35,626 nt of DNA, taken from contig JBMFTZ010000004.1 in the NCBI GenBank assembly GCA_049966775.1, forward strand, positions 1 to 35,626. Reading direction: 5' to 3'. Of this stretch, positions 6,335 to 15,291 are shown piece by piece. The translations under genes and the position numbers were made by a program. Origin of the DNA: JAKAWW01 sp049966775. GTDB lineage: Archaea; Micrarchaeota; Micrarchaeia; Micrarchaeales; Micrarchaeaceae. The first letter of the stretch is position 1, and every line of letters starts with the position of its first letter. The notes beneath the pieces were generated by a model. The model was not told where the DNA came from and ran no database searches. It saw nothing but the letters and a program-made list of their open reading frames with translations.

Positions 6335-8103
6335 TTTACCGCCTCAGCTACAGCATCACGCACCAGCTTGTCGAAGTCCGCTTGAAGTTCGGCCTCTATA
6401 TCCGCCCCCTCGCTCCCTATCCTGCCTTCTTCAATTTCTTTCATCCTTGCTATCCTCGCCCTTGCCGGCATGGATAGTATACTATCAATGCTTACGCCGC
6501 GGCTTGCCGCGTCAAGCGCCTTCTTTGTAAATAGCAGTATCACATCAATCATTACATGCTGCTTTTTAAGACTGGATGACGCATCGACGGGATCGAAGGC
6601 GCTCTGCCTGAGGAAGTCCTCACGTATCATGCGGCCCGCTTCGAGCGTGACTCGCTCCGTGTCGGGAAGCGCATCGGCGCCGACGAGCTGCACAATATCT
6701 TTAAGCTCGGCTTCTTTCTGCAATATCGCCATCACTTCTTTCCTGGCATTTGTAAACTCCTTGCCTACGTTATTCTGGTACCAGTTTTCGAGCGCATCCA
6801 GGTAAAGCGAGTAGCTAGAGAGCCAGTTTATCGCGGGAAAGTGCCGGGAACTCGCAAGTGCTGCGTCAAGCGCCCAAAAAGTTTTGACCACCCTGAGCGT
6901 TGCTTGCGAAACAGGCTCTGAAAGATCGCCTCCAGGCGGTGACACCGCGCCTACGATCGTTATGGAACCGGTTTTGCCACTGAGGGCCTTTACCCTGCCC
7001 GCTCTTTCGTAAAACTCTGCCGTCCTTTTCGGGAGATACGCTGGATAACCCTCTTCGCCGGGCATCTCTTCGAGCCTTGCGGATATCTCGCGCATTGCCT
7101 CGGCCCATCTTGAAGTAGAGTCTGCCATGAGTGCCACATTGTAGCCCATGTCCCTAAAGTATTCGGCGATTGAAATGCCAGTATAGATGCTTGCCTCTCG
7201 TGCCGCTACCGGCATGTTGCTTGTATTGGCTATCAGCACCGTTCTCTCCATTAGTGATTTGCCGGTCTTTGGATCCTTTAGCTCGGGAAACTCGGTAAGC
7301 ACTTCTGTCATCTCATTGCCGCGCTCACCGCATCCTATATATATTATTATGTCGGCATCTGCATATTTTGCTAGGCTATGCAACAGTACGGTCTTGCCAC
7401 TGCCAAATGGGCCCGGCACGCCTGCAACGCCTCCCTTGGCGACAGGGAAAAGGAAGTCCACTATTCTCTGCCCGGTTACAAGCAAAGAATCGGCATTTAT
7501 CTTTTCTGCAAAAGCGGCAGGCTTTCTTACAGGCCTTGTCTGGAGCATGCTTATTTTTTTCTTCTCCTTGCCGGTGTCAATTATGGCTATGGTGTCATCC
7601 ACAGTGAATTCGCCGCTCTTTATACCGGAGAGCGTGCCGCTTATTTCAGAGGGCAGCATTATGTAGTGCCTTATGAGCTCTGTTTCCTGGACGTAGCCGA
7701 TTATTGCACCACCCTTCAGCCTTGATCCGGGCTTCAAGCCTTTCTCAGCGACAAACTTCCATTTCTTGCTCCTGCTTATCGCACCTACGCTTATCCCTTT
7801 TGCTATGAAATCCCCGCTCCTGCTTTTTATAATGCTTAGGGGGCGCTGCACCCCGTCATATATCTGGGAGAGCAGCCCCGGGCCAAGCTCTACTGAAAGG
7901 GGCATGCCTGTAGACACGACCTCCTCCCCCGGCCTAAGCCCCGTAGTATCCTCATATACCTGTATTACCGCCTTGTCGCCGTCAAGCCTTATTATCTCGC
8001 CGATGAGCTTCGCTTTCCCCACTCTTGCCACATCGTACATCCTGCTCCCAAGCATCGATTTTGCCACAACCAGTGGCCCCGATATCCTTTCTATCGAACC
8101 CAT
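6331..8103 (-). CDS. atpA: A-type ATP synthase subunit A (catalytic)
   Basis: 590 aa. The N-terminal barrel MGSIERISGPLVV, the archaeal non-homologous bulge region and a true Walker A GPFGSGKT (about residues 231-238) are present, followed by IGCGERGNEMTEV. The Walker B-like end ALMADSTSRWAEAMREIS is conserved. It makes or hydrolyses ATP. The start at 8103 fits the family and lies 4 nt after the atpF stop (TGATCTCATG). An in-frame ATG nine codons earlier lies inside atpF and is rejected. Confidence 0.97.
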   Translation of the reverse strand: MGSIERISGPLVVAKSMLGSRMYDVARVGKAKLIGEIIRLDGDKAVIQVYEDTTGLRPGEEVVSTGMPLSVELGPGLLSQIYDGVQRPLSIIKSRSGDFIAKGISVGAISRSKKWKFVAEKGLKPGSRLKGGAIIGYVQETELIRHYIMLPSEISGTLSGIKSGEFTVDDTIAIIDTGKEKKKISMLQTRPVRKPAAFAEKINADSLLVTGQRIVDFLFPVAKGGVAGVPGPFGSGKTVLLHSLAKYADADIIIYIGCGERGNEMTEVLTEFPELKDPKTGKSLMERTVLIANTSNMPVAAREASIYTGISIAEYFRDMGYNVALMADSTSRWAEAMREISARLEEMPGEEGYPAYLPKRTAEFYERAGRVKALSGKTGSITIVGAVSPPGGDLSEPVSQATLRVVKTFWALDAALASSRHFPAINWLSSYSLYLDALENWYQNNVGKEFTNARKEVMAILQKEAELKDIVQLVGADALPDTERVTLEAGRMIREDFLRQSAFDPVDASSSLKKQHVMIDVILLFTKKALDAASRGVSIDSILSMPARARIARMKEIEEGRIGSEGADIEAELQADFDKLVRDAVAEAVK

Positions 8104-8107
8104 GAGA

Positions 8108-8461
8108 TCATCGCTTGAGCGCCCCAGCACCCATTAAGTCTATCCCTACGGCCTTAAGTATGAGCCTTCTAAGCATTTCCTCGCCGGCAGGGCTTTCGTT
8201 GTAGCCGGGCACTGCTATTATGAGCGGCTCTATTGAAGTATCAATCTTGTCCCTGAGCTTCTTGCTCTTTATGCTGCCAGCCACAGACTGGCTGGTAACT
8301 ATTATACCTATATCCCCCCTATCCACGAGCATGGAGAGCGTTCTTTCTGCGTCTTCCGCAGAGCTCACGGTATATGATTCTTTTACTCCTGCCAGCTTAA
8401 GCCCCAGCGAGAGCAGCGGATCGCCTATTACAGCCATCTTTTTTGTTTTTACCTGTACCAT
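8108..8461 (-). CDS. atpF: A-type ATP synthase subunit F
   Basis: 117 aa from ATG 8461; an internal ATG at 8437 is an alternative. The pattern MAVIGDPLLSLGLKLAGV and DIGIIVTSQSVAGS followed by PLIIAVPGYNES fits subunit F, the Rossmann-like regulatory protein on the central stalk. It overlaps the end of atpC by 13 nt, and atpA follows 4 nt after its stop. Confidence 0.94.
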   Translation of the reverse strand: MVQVKTKKMAVIGDPLLSLGLKLAGVKESYTVSSAEDAERTLSMLVDRGDIGIIVTSQSVAGSIKSKKLRDKIDTSIEPLIIAVPGYNESPAGEEMLRRLILKAVGIDLMGAGALKR

Positions 8462-9513
8462 GGAATCATTCCCTTTATCTCTTCATCGTTAAGACCGTAC
8501 CGCTTGCCGTTTATCAGCACCCTGAGCATCAATACTTCTGCATCTTTCAGGTAGAAGAACGCTGCTATGGCGCCGAACGAGAGTACGCTGTGCCTTATGC
8601 TTCTCATCGCTTCGGCATAGATCTGTGCGCGCATTGCTATCTCGAAGAGCAGCAGCCTCCTGCCGGTCCGGCCTTTGGAATACTCCGATATGGCATACTT
8701 AAGGTCAAAAATGCTTATACCACTGGCAAGCTCCTCCACGCTCTTCGAGCTGCCGTATATACTTTCCATCTCTTTTATTGAAAGCATTCCAAATGGCACC
8801 ATGTTGCCTTTTATGTCACCGAACTGCATGCCCAGCTCCTTGGCCCTGAGCATCATTAAAATATTCTGGATGCTTATGTCCTTTTTTATAAGCGATGCAA
8901 CACTCCTGTCTGATTTCTGAAGTTCCGCTACGACGCCGCCTAGCCAGTTGTAGTAGGCCAAGTCTATGGCAGCACCAGCGCCTAGGATACCACTCCTCTT
9001 ATAAGCGCTCAACGCGGCGTACAGGATTACCTTATAGGGCGTAGACAATATCAGTTTGTTTATGGCTCCATCAACGCTGCCTGTCGCCATGGCTTCCTTT
9101 ATTGCTGGCGGGTTTATGTACTTGGAATCAACGACATATTGCACAATCTCTTCGAACTTCTTATTGGCGCCCAAGGCCGCTATCATAAACTTGAGATTTG
9201 ATATATCCCATATGCCTGCAATCGCATTTATAAACTTTTTATCGTTCTTCGGCGTTATGCTTATAAGCCTGCTTACTTCGCGCCCAAGGTTCTTGCTCAA
9301 TGCAAAGTCAAGGAGATTGCCAGCCACGCCAACATTGCCGTAAGCTTCTATGTCGTGCTTGTAGTCTGTTTGCAGCAGCATGCCGATTGCGCTATCGGAC
9401 GATTTTACCGCAATCATGCTTTCCATCGCTTCCTTCTTTATGAGCTTTGATTCCATCGCCTTTACCCGGGCATTTGAATAGCCGTACATCATGGCGTTGC
9501 CTAGTATGGACAT
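8449..9513 (-). CDS. atpC: A-type ATP synthase subunit C
   Basis: 354 aa from ATG 9513. The all-helical protein with YGYSNARVKAMESKLI at the start fits subunit C (homologue of V-ATPase d). It is the funnel-shaped socket that fixes the central stalk to the membrane c-ring. Sequence conservation is modest, so the call rests partly on its place between atpE and atpF. An ATG 63 nt upstream lies inside atpE and is rejected. The junction with atpE is AAGTGA-AACA-ATG. Confidence 0.92.
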   Translation of the reverse strand: MSILGNAMMYGYSNARVKAMESKLIKKEAMESMIAVKSSDSAIGMLLQTDYKHDIEAYGNVGVAGNLLDFALSKNLGREVSRLISITPKNDKKFINAIAGIWDISNLKFMIAALGANKKFEEIVQYVVDSKYINPPAIKEAMATGSVDGAINKLILSTPYKVILYAALSAYKRSGILGAGAAIDLAYYNWLGGVVAELQKSDRSVASLIKKDISIQNILMMLRAKELGMQFGDIKGNMVPFGMLSIKEMESIYGSSKSVEELASGISIFDLKYAISEYSKGRTGRRLLLFEIAMRAQIYAEAMRSIRHSVLSFGAIAAFFYLKDAEVLMLRVLINGKRYGLNDEEIKGMIPWYR

Positions 9514-9517
9514 TGTT

Positions 9518-10171
9518 TCACTTTCTTCGGGCGCGCTTTGACGCCCTCCTGCCCTTAATAGCGGGCTTTTTAACATTTCTTGGCTTTGGAGGTGCGGCTG
9601 CTACTGGCGCCGCACCGAAGAGCTCGCTCATGATTGCAGACTTTATGCTTTCTATGGCCCCAGTTATCTGGCTGTCAATCGTCGCGTCTATCTTTACCTT
9701 CCCGTCACTGGAGTATATTATGATGCCGTTCTTGACATCGCCGAAGTTCGCATCTATGCCGAGCTTCTTTAGGAGCGGTGCATCTGACCTGCTTGCTAGT
9801 ATTGATATGCTTTCTCCAGGCATTGATTTCTTTGCAAGGCTCACTGCGCTGCTTATCATCTTCACGTAGCCCTCCTTTTTTATGCTCTTTCTTATTTTTG
9901 GCATCAACCGAGCAAGCAGCTTGTCAGCTACGTGCTGCCTTGCCTCCAATATGGCTCCGCTTTCGAACATCTCTGCTTCTGCGCCTATGCTAGCTTCAAG
10001 CGCCTTTATCTCTGCGTCAAGGCTGGCCTTTGCATCCTCCTCTATCTGCTTAGCCTCGGCTTGGGCATTGGCTACCACTTGCGCAGCCTGGGCTTCAGCC
10101 TCGCTTATGGCCTTGCGCGCCGCCGCATTTGCCTTCGCCAGAATCTCTTCTCTTACCTTCTCAAGAGGCAT
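9518..10171 (-). CDS. atpE: A-type ATP synthase subunit E
   Basis: 217 aa. A long charged Ala/Glu-rich coiled coil (residues 1-85) is followed by a mixed alpha/beta C-terminal domain, as in the E half of the peripheral stalk, which pairs with H. After about residue 187 there is an unusual Pro/Ala linker and a strongly basic tail (KPAIKGRRASKRARRK) beyond the normal end. The tail may bind nucleic acid or acidic partners; no known function fits it. The gap to atpK is 8 nt. Confidence 0.93.
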   Translation of the reverse strand: MPLEKVREEILAKANAAARKAISEAEAQAAQVVANAQAEAKQIEEDAKASLDAEIKALEASIGAEAEMFESGAILEARQHVADKLLARLMPKIRKSIKKEGYVKMISSAVSLAKKSMPGESISILASRSDAPLLKKLGIDANFGDVKNGIIIYSSDGKVKIDATIDSQITGAIESIKSAIMSELFGAAPVAAAPPKPRNVKKPAIKGRRASKRARRK

Positions 10172-10179
10172 GCCACGAC

Positions 10180-10416
10180 CTATATTACGCCGAACCCTAG
10201 CATCAGCAGTATAGCTATGACGAAACCAAATATGAGCAGGGTCTCCGGAAGCACTAGAAAAAGCAAAACCAATCCCTGCTGCTCTGGCTTCTCCGCTATA
10301 AGGCCGATGCCCGCACTGCCTATCGCAGCCTGTGCCATCCCTGTTCCGATTGCCCCTCCCGCCAAGGCTATTCCAGCCCCGATCGCCGCTATTGCAGCTG
10401 CCATTCCTAGTGTCAA
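10180..10416 (-). CDS. atpK: A-type ATP synthase subunit K (c-ring proteolipid)
   Basis: 78 aa from TTG 10416. A two-helix hairpin: a Gly/Ala-rich first helix (AAIAAIGAGIALAGGAIGTG), a polar loop EKPEQQG, and a second helix with the ion-binding Glu in VLPETLLIFGF. It forms the rotating membrane ring. TTG is chosen because it lies exactly 4 nt after the atpI stop (GAGTGATTTATTG) like other junctions here. ATG 10404 is the alternative. Conventional gene finding may extend it upstream into atpI, which is unlikely. Confidence 0.9.
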   Translation of the reverse strand: MTLGMAAAIAAIGAGIALAGGAIGTGMAQAAIGSAGIGLIAEKPEQQGLVLLFLVLPETLLIFGFVIAILLMLGFGVI

Positions 10417-10420
10417 TAAA

Positions 10421-12322
10421 TCACTCCTCTTTAGTATAATTTCTCTTGTAGTAGAATGGCCTGAACTTCTCCCCGCCACCTGTGTAGAATTTCGAAAAGA
10501 ATTCTACAAAGTTAAGCCTCACGCCCTGCACCAGTCCCTCGAAGATAGCTAATATCATATTTAAAAAGTGAAGTAATATAAATATTAGTAGAAAGGCCAC
10601 GAATGCAATGATGCCGCTGCTAAGATGGGGCAGGAAGGCCTGATCTATGAGCATTGCTATGATCACGCTCGCCAGGCCGAATCCCATTATCCTGGCGTAA
10701 CTTATGAGATGCGATAACAGCTGGGTTATCTCGGCCGCCTCGGAGCTGCTCAGCGCTATCATCGCGCCAATGGCGGCAAATGATATGACAGCAGATATAT
10801 CAGTGACTGTGGCGCCGAATAGGCCGAATAGCGCTCCGCCTACGGCAAAGATGCCACTTATTATGAATAATATTGACGCTAGCTTGCTCACTGCCAGCCT
10901 CTTATGACCGTGCCGGTAGTTGTTTATAAAACTGAAGAGGAGGCCTATCGAGACCTGCGCTACGCCGAAGAATATTGTTATAACGAGTAGCGGGATTATG
11001 TTTTTGAACCAAGAGATACCTGCGAAGCCTATGAAGTGCTGGTCTAGCGGTATGCCGAAATATTCATTGGTCAGGAAGCCAAAGAAGACTGCCGATATCG
11101 CACAGATCTGCCACACCTTAGCGGCATTGTACATGAGGCCTTCTGGATTTGTTATTTTCGTGATCCACGTTGCAAGAAGAAAAGAGGCTATTCCGTAGCC
11201 AACGTCGCTCACCATAAGCCCGTAGAATATGGGAAACGATATTATGAATATCCAAGTGGGATCGATCTCGTCGCTCCGCGGCATCGAATAGAACTCCATC
11301 AGGTAATCAAAAGGCCTGAGCCACTTGGGCCTTGACATCAGCGTGGGCGCGAGCTCGCTAGTGTGCAACTCGCGCAGCGCGAATCTTTCATTCACAGCAC
11401 CTTTAAGCGCGGCATAGAGCACTCGGTATTTTTTCACAGGTATCCAGCCTTCGACAACAAAGGTTTTATCGGTTTTCTTGAAGCTCATGCTCACGCCTGC
11501 CCTTTCCGCTTCTATCTCCAGCATTCCACGCACGGCTACCAGCTTTGGCAACTCGTGCTTTGCAATGCTAACCAGCTCGGCTTCCTTCTGCTTTTCTTCG
11601 CCCTTGAGCTTTGCGCTTAGCCTGTCAAGCTTTTCCGCTATGGCTTGCGGTGTGGAATCGAAATACGGATTTCTTATGTCTATCTCATTGACGCCATTTA
11701 TGCTTCTCAGTGGCTCTACGCGCTCTGCGTTTTCCCTTTTGTAGGCGATAAATACGGTCAGCGCTCCTTTCGTCGTTATCTCTTTTACTTCAAACCCCTC
11801 GCCGAGATTTCCCGCCATCTTTTCCACAGCCCTTTCTGCCCTCCTAGCTACTCTGTATGCTGAAAATGAGAGCACGCTGCTTGATAGCTTTGAGAAATCT
11901 ATTCCGGATCCCATGAAGAGCGCGATAGTAACCTTTGCCCTTTCTATCTCTTCGAGTTCGCTCTTTATGCTTCCAAGCCTTTCTTCGATTGCATATACTC
12001 GGTTCACAATGTCCATATGTGCATTGGCGCTATCGACCACAGTGGCGAGGTTGGCGGGCCTCTGCCTAACACGCCTCAATGCAAGCAGCTCCTTTCTACC
12101 AAGCCCAGATTCGAGCATATGTTCTGCGCCGCTGTACTTAACAAGCAGGTCTGAAAGTACCGGAAAATCATTTGACGGCGAATCATCGGGAAGGTCGGCG
12201 CTACCTTTCCTTATATCTATGACACCCACGTTGTGCAGCGCGGCTATTACCTTGTACCGTTCGTCTTCTAGCGCTACGATCCTTACCTTTTCCATTTTTT
12301 CGGTGCGCAGCAATTCAAGCAC
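10421..12322 (-). CDS. atpI: A-type ATP synthase subunit I (a subunit, stator)
   Basis: 633 aa. The cytoplasmic half (1 to about 330) has coiled-coil helices. The membrane half has about eight helices, beginning near PIFYGLMVSDVGYG, and includes the essential Arg in LISYARIMGFGLA. It forms the proton path against the c-ring. The start is GTG 12322; TTG 12313 (GGTG six bases before) and ATG 12295 are alternatives. It overlaps the end of atpH by 8 nt, and the C-terminus ends 4 nt before atpK. Confidence 0.95.
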   Translation of the reverse strand: MLELLRTEKMEKVRIVALEDERYKVIAALHNVGVIDIRKGSADLPDDSPSNDFPVLSDLLVKYSGAEHMLESGLGRKELLALRRVRQRPANLATVVDSANAHMDIVNRVYAIEERLGSIKSELEEIERAKVTIALFMGSGIDFSKLSSSVLSFSAYRVARRAERAVEKMAGNLGEGFEVKEITTKGALTVFIAYKRENAERVEPLRSINGVNEIDIRNPYFDSTPQAIAEKLDRLSAKLKGEEKQKEAELVSIAKHELPKLVAVRGMLEIEAERAGVSMSFKKTDKTFVVEGWIPVKKYRVLYAALKGAVNERFALRELHTSELAPTLMSRPKWLRPFDYLMEFYSMPRSDEIDPTWIFIISFPIFYGLMVSDVGYGIASFLLATWITKITNPEGLMYNAAKVWQICAISAVFFGFLTNEYFGIPLDQHFIGFAGISWFKNIIPLLVITIFFGVAQVSIGLLFSFINNYRHGHKRLAVSKLASILFIISGIFAVGGALFGLFGATVTDISAVISFAAIGAMIALSSSEAAEITQLLSHLISYARIMGFGLASVIIAMLIDQAFLPHLSSGIIAFVAFLLIFILLHFLNMILAIFEGLVQGVRLNFVEFFSKFYTGGGEKFRPFYYKRNYTKEE

Positions 12323-12641
12323 CTATAATCAGGTTAGTGATTCTGCGTAGTATGCGGTCCACTTTTCCCTTTGGTATTTTCATGCCCCTTATTTTTGCGG
12401 CCTCCCTTAAAGCTGTTGATTGCCTTGCCTTTTTATATGCGTTGAGTTTTTCAGTCTCGTTTTTGATTTCAATTTGGGTGTGCGCTTCCGATCTGCTTAT
12501 TGCTGTTGCCACTATGGCGCTTGCCTTCTTGGTCGCCTCTTCAAGGATGAGCTTGCTGTCAGAGCTCGCTTTTGCTAGGATTGCCGCTGCTTTCTTCTCG
12601 GCGCTCTGAACGCCGCCTATTTCGTCCATCTCTTCTTCCAT
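12315..12641 (-). CDS. atpH: A-type ATP synthase subunit H
   Basis: 108 aa from ATG 12641; TTG 12650 and ATG 12629 (with GGTGA 11 nt upstream) are possible. It is almost entirely an Ala/Lys/Glu-rich coiled coil (AEKKAAAILAKASSDSK), as expected for H, the partner of E in the peripheral stalk. It is the first gene of the ATP synthase operon, and the low-complexity sequence means the call depends partly on that position. Confidence 0.87.
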   Translation of the reverse strand: MEEEMDEIGGVQSAEKKAAAILAKASSDSKLILEEATKKASAIVATAISRSEAHTQIEIKNETEKLNAYKKARQSTALREAAKIRGMKIPKGKVDRILRRITNLIIGA

Positions 12642-12694
12642 CACCAGCAACCCCGCGGGCAGGATGCAGTCATAATTATTACCATTAATAATGT

Positions 12695-12703
12695 CTATAT
12701 ATG
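12695..12703 (-). promoter_or_regulatory. TATA box of the ATP synthase operon
   Basis: On the minus strand CATATATAG lies about 55-65 nt before the atpH start. It is the only strong TATA-like site upstream of atpH and no other promoter-like break appears inside the nine-gene run. Being nearly symmetrical, it could also serve the small ORF at 12824 on the plus strand. Confidence 0.5.
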
Positions 12704-12823
12704 TTGTGGTGAACTTATACGCGGGTGGTTGTTGAAAATCCTATCGTAAACCTTTTCATACTAAGGATCCATTGCAAAAATAATCCAGTCGGCTGATGCT
12801 CTGGGTACGTTATTCGATGACAA

Positions 12824-12973
12824 ATGGCAAGAACATTGCAGAAATACATACCAAAAGGAGAGCTCCTTAAACTGTATAAAAAAACATGGGACAAGATAAA
12901 CCTTGCCTATGCTCGTAGGATAGCAAAGCCTCAGATGCGGAAGCTAAAGCTTGCCTTAGCAAAAGTGGGATAA
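12824..12973 (+). CDS. Possible small basic protein
   Basis: 49 aa, Lys/Arg-rich (MARTLQKYIPKGELLKLYKK at the start, then RRIAKPQMRKLKLA). It stands alone on the plus strand between the ATP synthase promoter and tRNA-Asn. Codon use resembles neighbouring genes (AAG, CTT, GCC, ATA). A nearly symmetrical TATA-like sequence lies about 120 nt upstream, too far for a usual short leader. I recognise no family. It could be a small nucleic-acid-binding protein, a remnant of a larger gene, or chance. Confidence 0.4.
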   Translation: MARTLQKYIPKGELLKLYKKTWDKINLAYARRIAKPQMRKLKLALAKVG

Positions 12974-13015
12974 ACGGCTGATCCTAACCCGTATTTACCA
13001 CAGCAAAAGCAAAGG

Positions 13016-13087
13016 CGCCCGAAGCAGGAATCGGACCTGCAACCTACTGGTTAACAGCCAGTCGCTCTACCATTGAGCTACTCGGGC
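13016..13087 (-). tRNA. trnN: tRNA-Asn(GUU)
   Basis: The acceptor GCCCGAG/TTCGGGC pairs with one G-T at the base, and the discriminator is G. The D-arm is GCTC/GAGC. The anticodon stem ACTGG/CCAGT closes CTGTTAA, anticodon GTT. The T-stem is GCAGG/CCTGC. No intron, and no encoded CCA. GCATGC overlaps its 5' end. Confidence 0.96.
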
Positions 13088-13152
13088 ATGCTTAAACATT
13101 CGCAGTATGCATTTTAGAACCTATTGTTTTTTATTACCAGCGGAGGGCACTG

Positions 13153-13857
13153 TCAGTCCTTGAAGAACGGGAACGGTTCTGCAAGATTTATTACACGGAC
13201 ATACGTATAGGCTTTGTCTACTATTGAGTTAGTGGGCTCTATGGTATCGTTACTGTAGTTATACTTCAGGTAATTGAACACCATGCTACTGTTGAGCTTT
13301 GCATAAGTGAATATCCTGCCCGTGTCGCGCATTAGCTCGAACGAACCGATGTAGTGCGCACCGCCGTAGAAGAACGCGTACGCCTTTGAGCTGCTTCCCC
13401 CGTATTGCGAATCGCTTACCAGGGATTTTACAAAAGAGTCAAAGTCCTTTGCCCTGACAAGCATGAGCTCTTTGCTTTTGCCTTTCGCCTCCCTGAAAAG
13501 GCTTGTTTCAAGCTCCAATATGGGCGCCTTCATTATGTTGTAGTCGCTCGCGCTTGTTGCTATGGTGTCGCGCATCTCTATGTATTCGCTGGGTGCGTTC
13601 GGATTATAGACAAGAAACTTGCCGAGCTTGCCTACAGTTGAATAGTACACCAGCTGCACGTCGCCAATTTTTTCTCCTATAGTGAACAGCTTGTATACAC
13701 TGCCTTCCTTTATGGCGCTTACGTGCTTCAACGTGCCTGATGATGACATGCGCCTGGCTAAGTCGACGATTGAATTGAGCTTTATATACAGCGCTTCTAT
13801 CTTGCCTTTGGTTGCGCTGCCCGTCTGCTTTGCTTTTGCTTTCCTGCGCCTCTCCAT
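13153..13857 (-). CDS. Hypothetical cytoplasmic protein
   Basis: 234 aa from ATG 13857 (GTG 13866 possible). The first 20 residues are strongly basic (MERRRKAKAKQTGSATKGK). The rest looks like a mixed alpha/beta domain with no signal peptide or membrane segment. It begins one to ten bases after the stop of the secreted protein gene upstream, so the two are probably translated together. I do not recognise the family. Nothing visible shows its activity. Confidence 0.72.
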   Translation of the reverse strand: MERRRKAKAKQTGSATKGKIEALYIKLNSIVDLARRMSSSGTLKHVSAIKEGSVYKLFTIGEKIGDVQLVYYSTVGKLGKFLVYNPNAPSEYIEMRDTIATSASDYNIMKAPILELETSLFREAKGKSKELMLVRAKDFDSFVKSLVSDSQYGGSSSKAYAFFYGGAHYIGSFELMRDTGRIFTYAKLNSSMVFNYLKYNYSNDTIEPTNSIVDKAYTYVRVINLAEPFPFFKD

Positions 13858-13867
13858 TGCGACCACA

Positions 13868-14695
13868 TTACTTCAAGCTCCTTGCGAGCCAGTCTATCAG
13901 GTACATCACAGAATAAGCTGGAGCATAAACATTGGGAAACACTATGGCGCCCTGACCGATTGCACTATAGTCGCTGGGTATGCTAGCCTTTACAAGCATG
14001 CTTATATTCACCACTTTGTATACCAATGAGCTAGCTGAAGAATTAACTAACAGGCGCAGCTTGTATATGCCAGACTCGTTTTCGTAGAGGTTATATGCGA
14101 AGAGCTTTGACGTCGAGTGCGGGGCTATTACGGTCTCTGTATAGCTCCATGCTGGCGCGCCATAGACGCTTATCGTAAATGGGCTATCGGATACGCCTGT
14201 ATTGTTTATGCCTATGTGTATTACTGCCGGCTGCCCTGGGCCTACGCTTATGTTGTTAGGGTACACTGCAAGGTTGAATACATTTGGAGTGACATTCACC
14301 AGGGCGCTGAATGTGAGATTGCCTATCTTGGAGTAGTTTCCAGTATTTATCGCCCTTAGATAGAACCTATATGTGCCATTTTGCGCTCGCGGCGATGCGG
14401 TAACCTTCACTGAAAGCTGCGGCAGGTTAAGTGGCGAATTCACAACAACCCAACCAGGCGGAAGGCCGTATGCAATAAGTCTATTCCAGCCATAGTTAAG
14501 CAGCATGCCAGAGCTGCCTGTTGTAGCAGACGATATTGTAATGTAGAAAGGCTCCCCTGGGCCCACCTTGCCCAGGAAGATGCTGCCATTTTGGTAGATT
14601 GTGGCATTGTAAGGCTCAAGCACGCTCACGTATGCGCCGTTAGCGTAAGCTACAAAAAGCAGCAGAACCGAAAGCACCACGGCAGCATTCCTCAT
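13868..14695 (-). CDS. Secreted protein with Ig-like/beta-sandwich repeats
   Basis: 275 aa from ATG 14695 (a GTG four codons earlier is possible). An N-terminal Sec signal (VVLSVLLLFVAYANGA) is followed by beta-strand-rich repeats separated by Gly/Pro turns (VGPGEPFYITIS, VGPGQPAVIHIGINNTG). That pattern is common in archaeal extracellular Ig-like or NEW3-type domains. There are about ten N-glycosylation sequons (NNTG, NGTY and others). No C-terminal anchor is convincing. The protein is probably at the cell surface; its partner is unknown. Confidence 0.72.
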   Translation of the reverse strand: MRNAAVVLSVLLLFVAYANGAYVSVLEPYNATIYQNGSIFLGKVGPGEPFYITISSATTGSSGMLLNYGWNRLIAYGLPPGWVVVNSPLNLPQLSVKVTASPRAQNGTYRFYLRAINTGNYSKIGNLTFSALVNVTPNVFNLAVYPNNISVGPGQPAVIHIGINNTGVSDSPFTISVYGAPAWSYTETVIAPHSTSKLFAYNLYENESGIYKLRLLVNSSASSLVYKVVNISMLVKASIPSDYSAIGQGAIVFPNVYAPAYSVMYLIDWLARSLK

Positions 14696-14744
14696 TCTAC
14701 CACACACTATGATATTATTTAAGTGCTCATTAATATAAAACTTT

Positions 14745-15287
14745 TTATCTCCGGCTGCGACCGCGGCGCATCATCGCCAGTATCACGCCCAAGTCGCTCG
14801 ACAGCGATTTGAAGCTAGAGACGTTTGACACTATAAAATCGGCACTGCTTTCCAAACCGCCCATGCCAAACTTGTCTTCTTCCCTGTCCCTGTGGGCCAT
14901 TAGCGCAGCTGTATACGCAGGCTCTCTGATCTTCAGCCTTTTGAGCCTTATGCGGTCTGGAGCGGTCACATATATGAGTGTAACACCTTTGCCCAAGCTT
15001 TTGCGCAGGTAGTTTAGCTCACTTTTGCTTCTTAGCCCGCTGAACACCATATCCCTGCCGATTTTGTTGTGCTCCAAGGCGAGCCTTGCCACTGCTGCCT
15101 TGCCGTATTTTCTGCGCAATGCCTTACCTTCTTCCAATATGCTGTATGGATTTACGCGCATATGCTCCTTTTGCATCAGCAGCTTTATCTGCGCGGAAAG
15201 CTCTATGACGGTGAAACCGCGCCTTTTTAGCAGCGCGGCGAGTGCCGATTTGCCTGCACCTGGCCTTCCTGCTATCGCTATTATCAA
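14745..15287 (-). CDS. P-loop nucleotide kinase, dephospho-CoA-kinase-like (UPF0200 type)
   Basis: 180 aa from TTG 15287. The Walker A GRPGAGKSA is at residues 7-15, DMVFSGLRSKSEL in the middle and VTAPDRIRLKRL near the lid, where the dephospho-CoA kinase and UPF0200 families have a conserved TAPxxxRxxR segment. It probably phosphorylates a small nucleotide or cofactor; the substrate is not known for this archaeal family. The start follows the pilin-like stop as GTGATCTCTTG, with GTGATC fully complementary to the 16S tail GATCAC. Confidence 0.82.
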   Translation of the reverse strand: MIIAIAGRPGAGKSALAALLKRRGFTVIELSAQIKLLMQKEHMRVNPYSILEEGKALRRKYGKAAVARLALEHNKIGRDMVFSGLRSKSELNYLRKSLGKGVTLIYVTAPDRIRLKRLKIREPAYTAALMAHRDREEDKFGMGGLESSADFIVSNVSSFKSLSSDLGVILAMMRRGRSRR

Positions 15288-15291
15288 GAGA

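Noticed and set aside
9932..10552. 206-aa plus-strand ORF
   Set aside because: It is antisense to atpE, atpK and the end of atpI.
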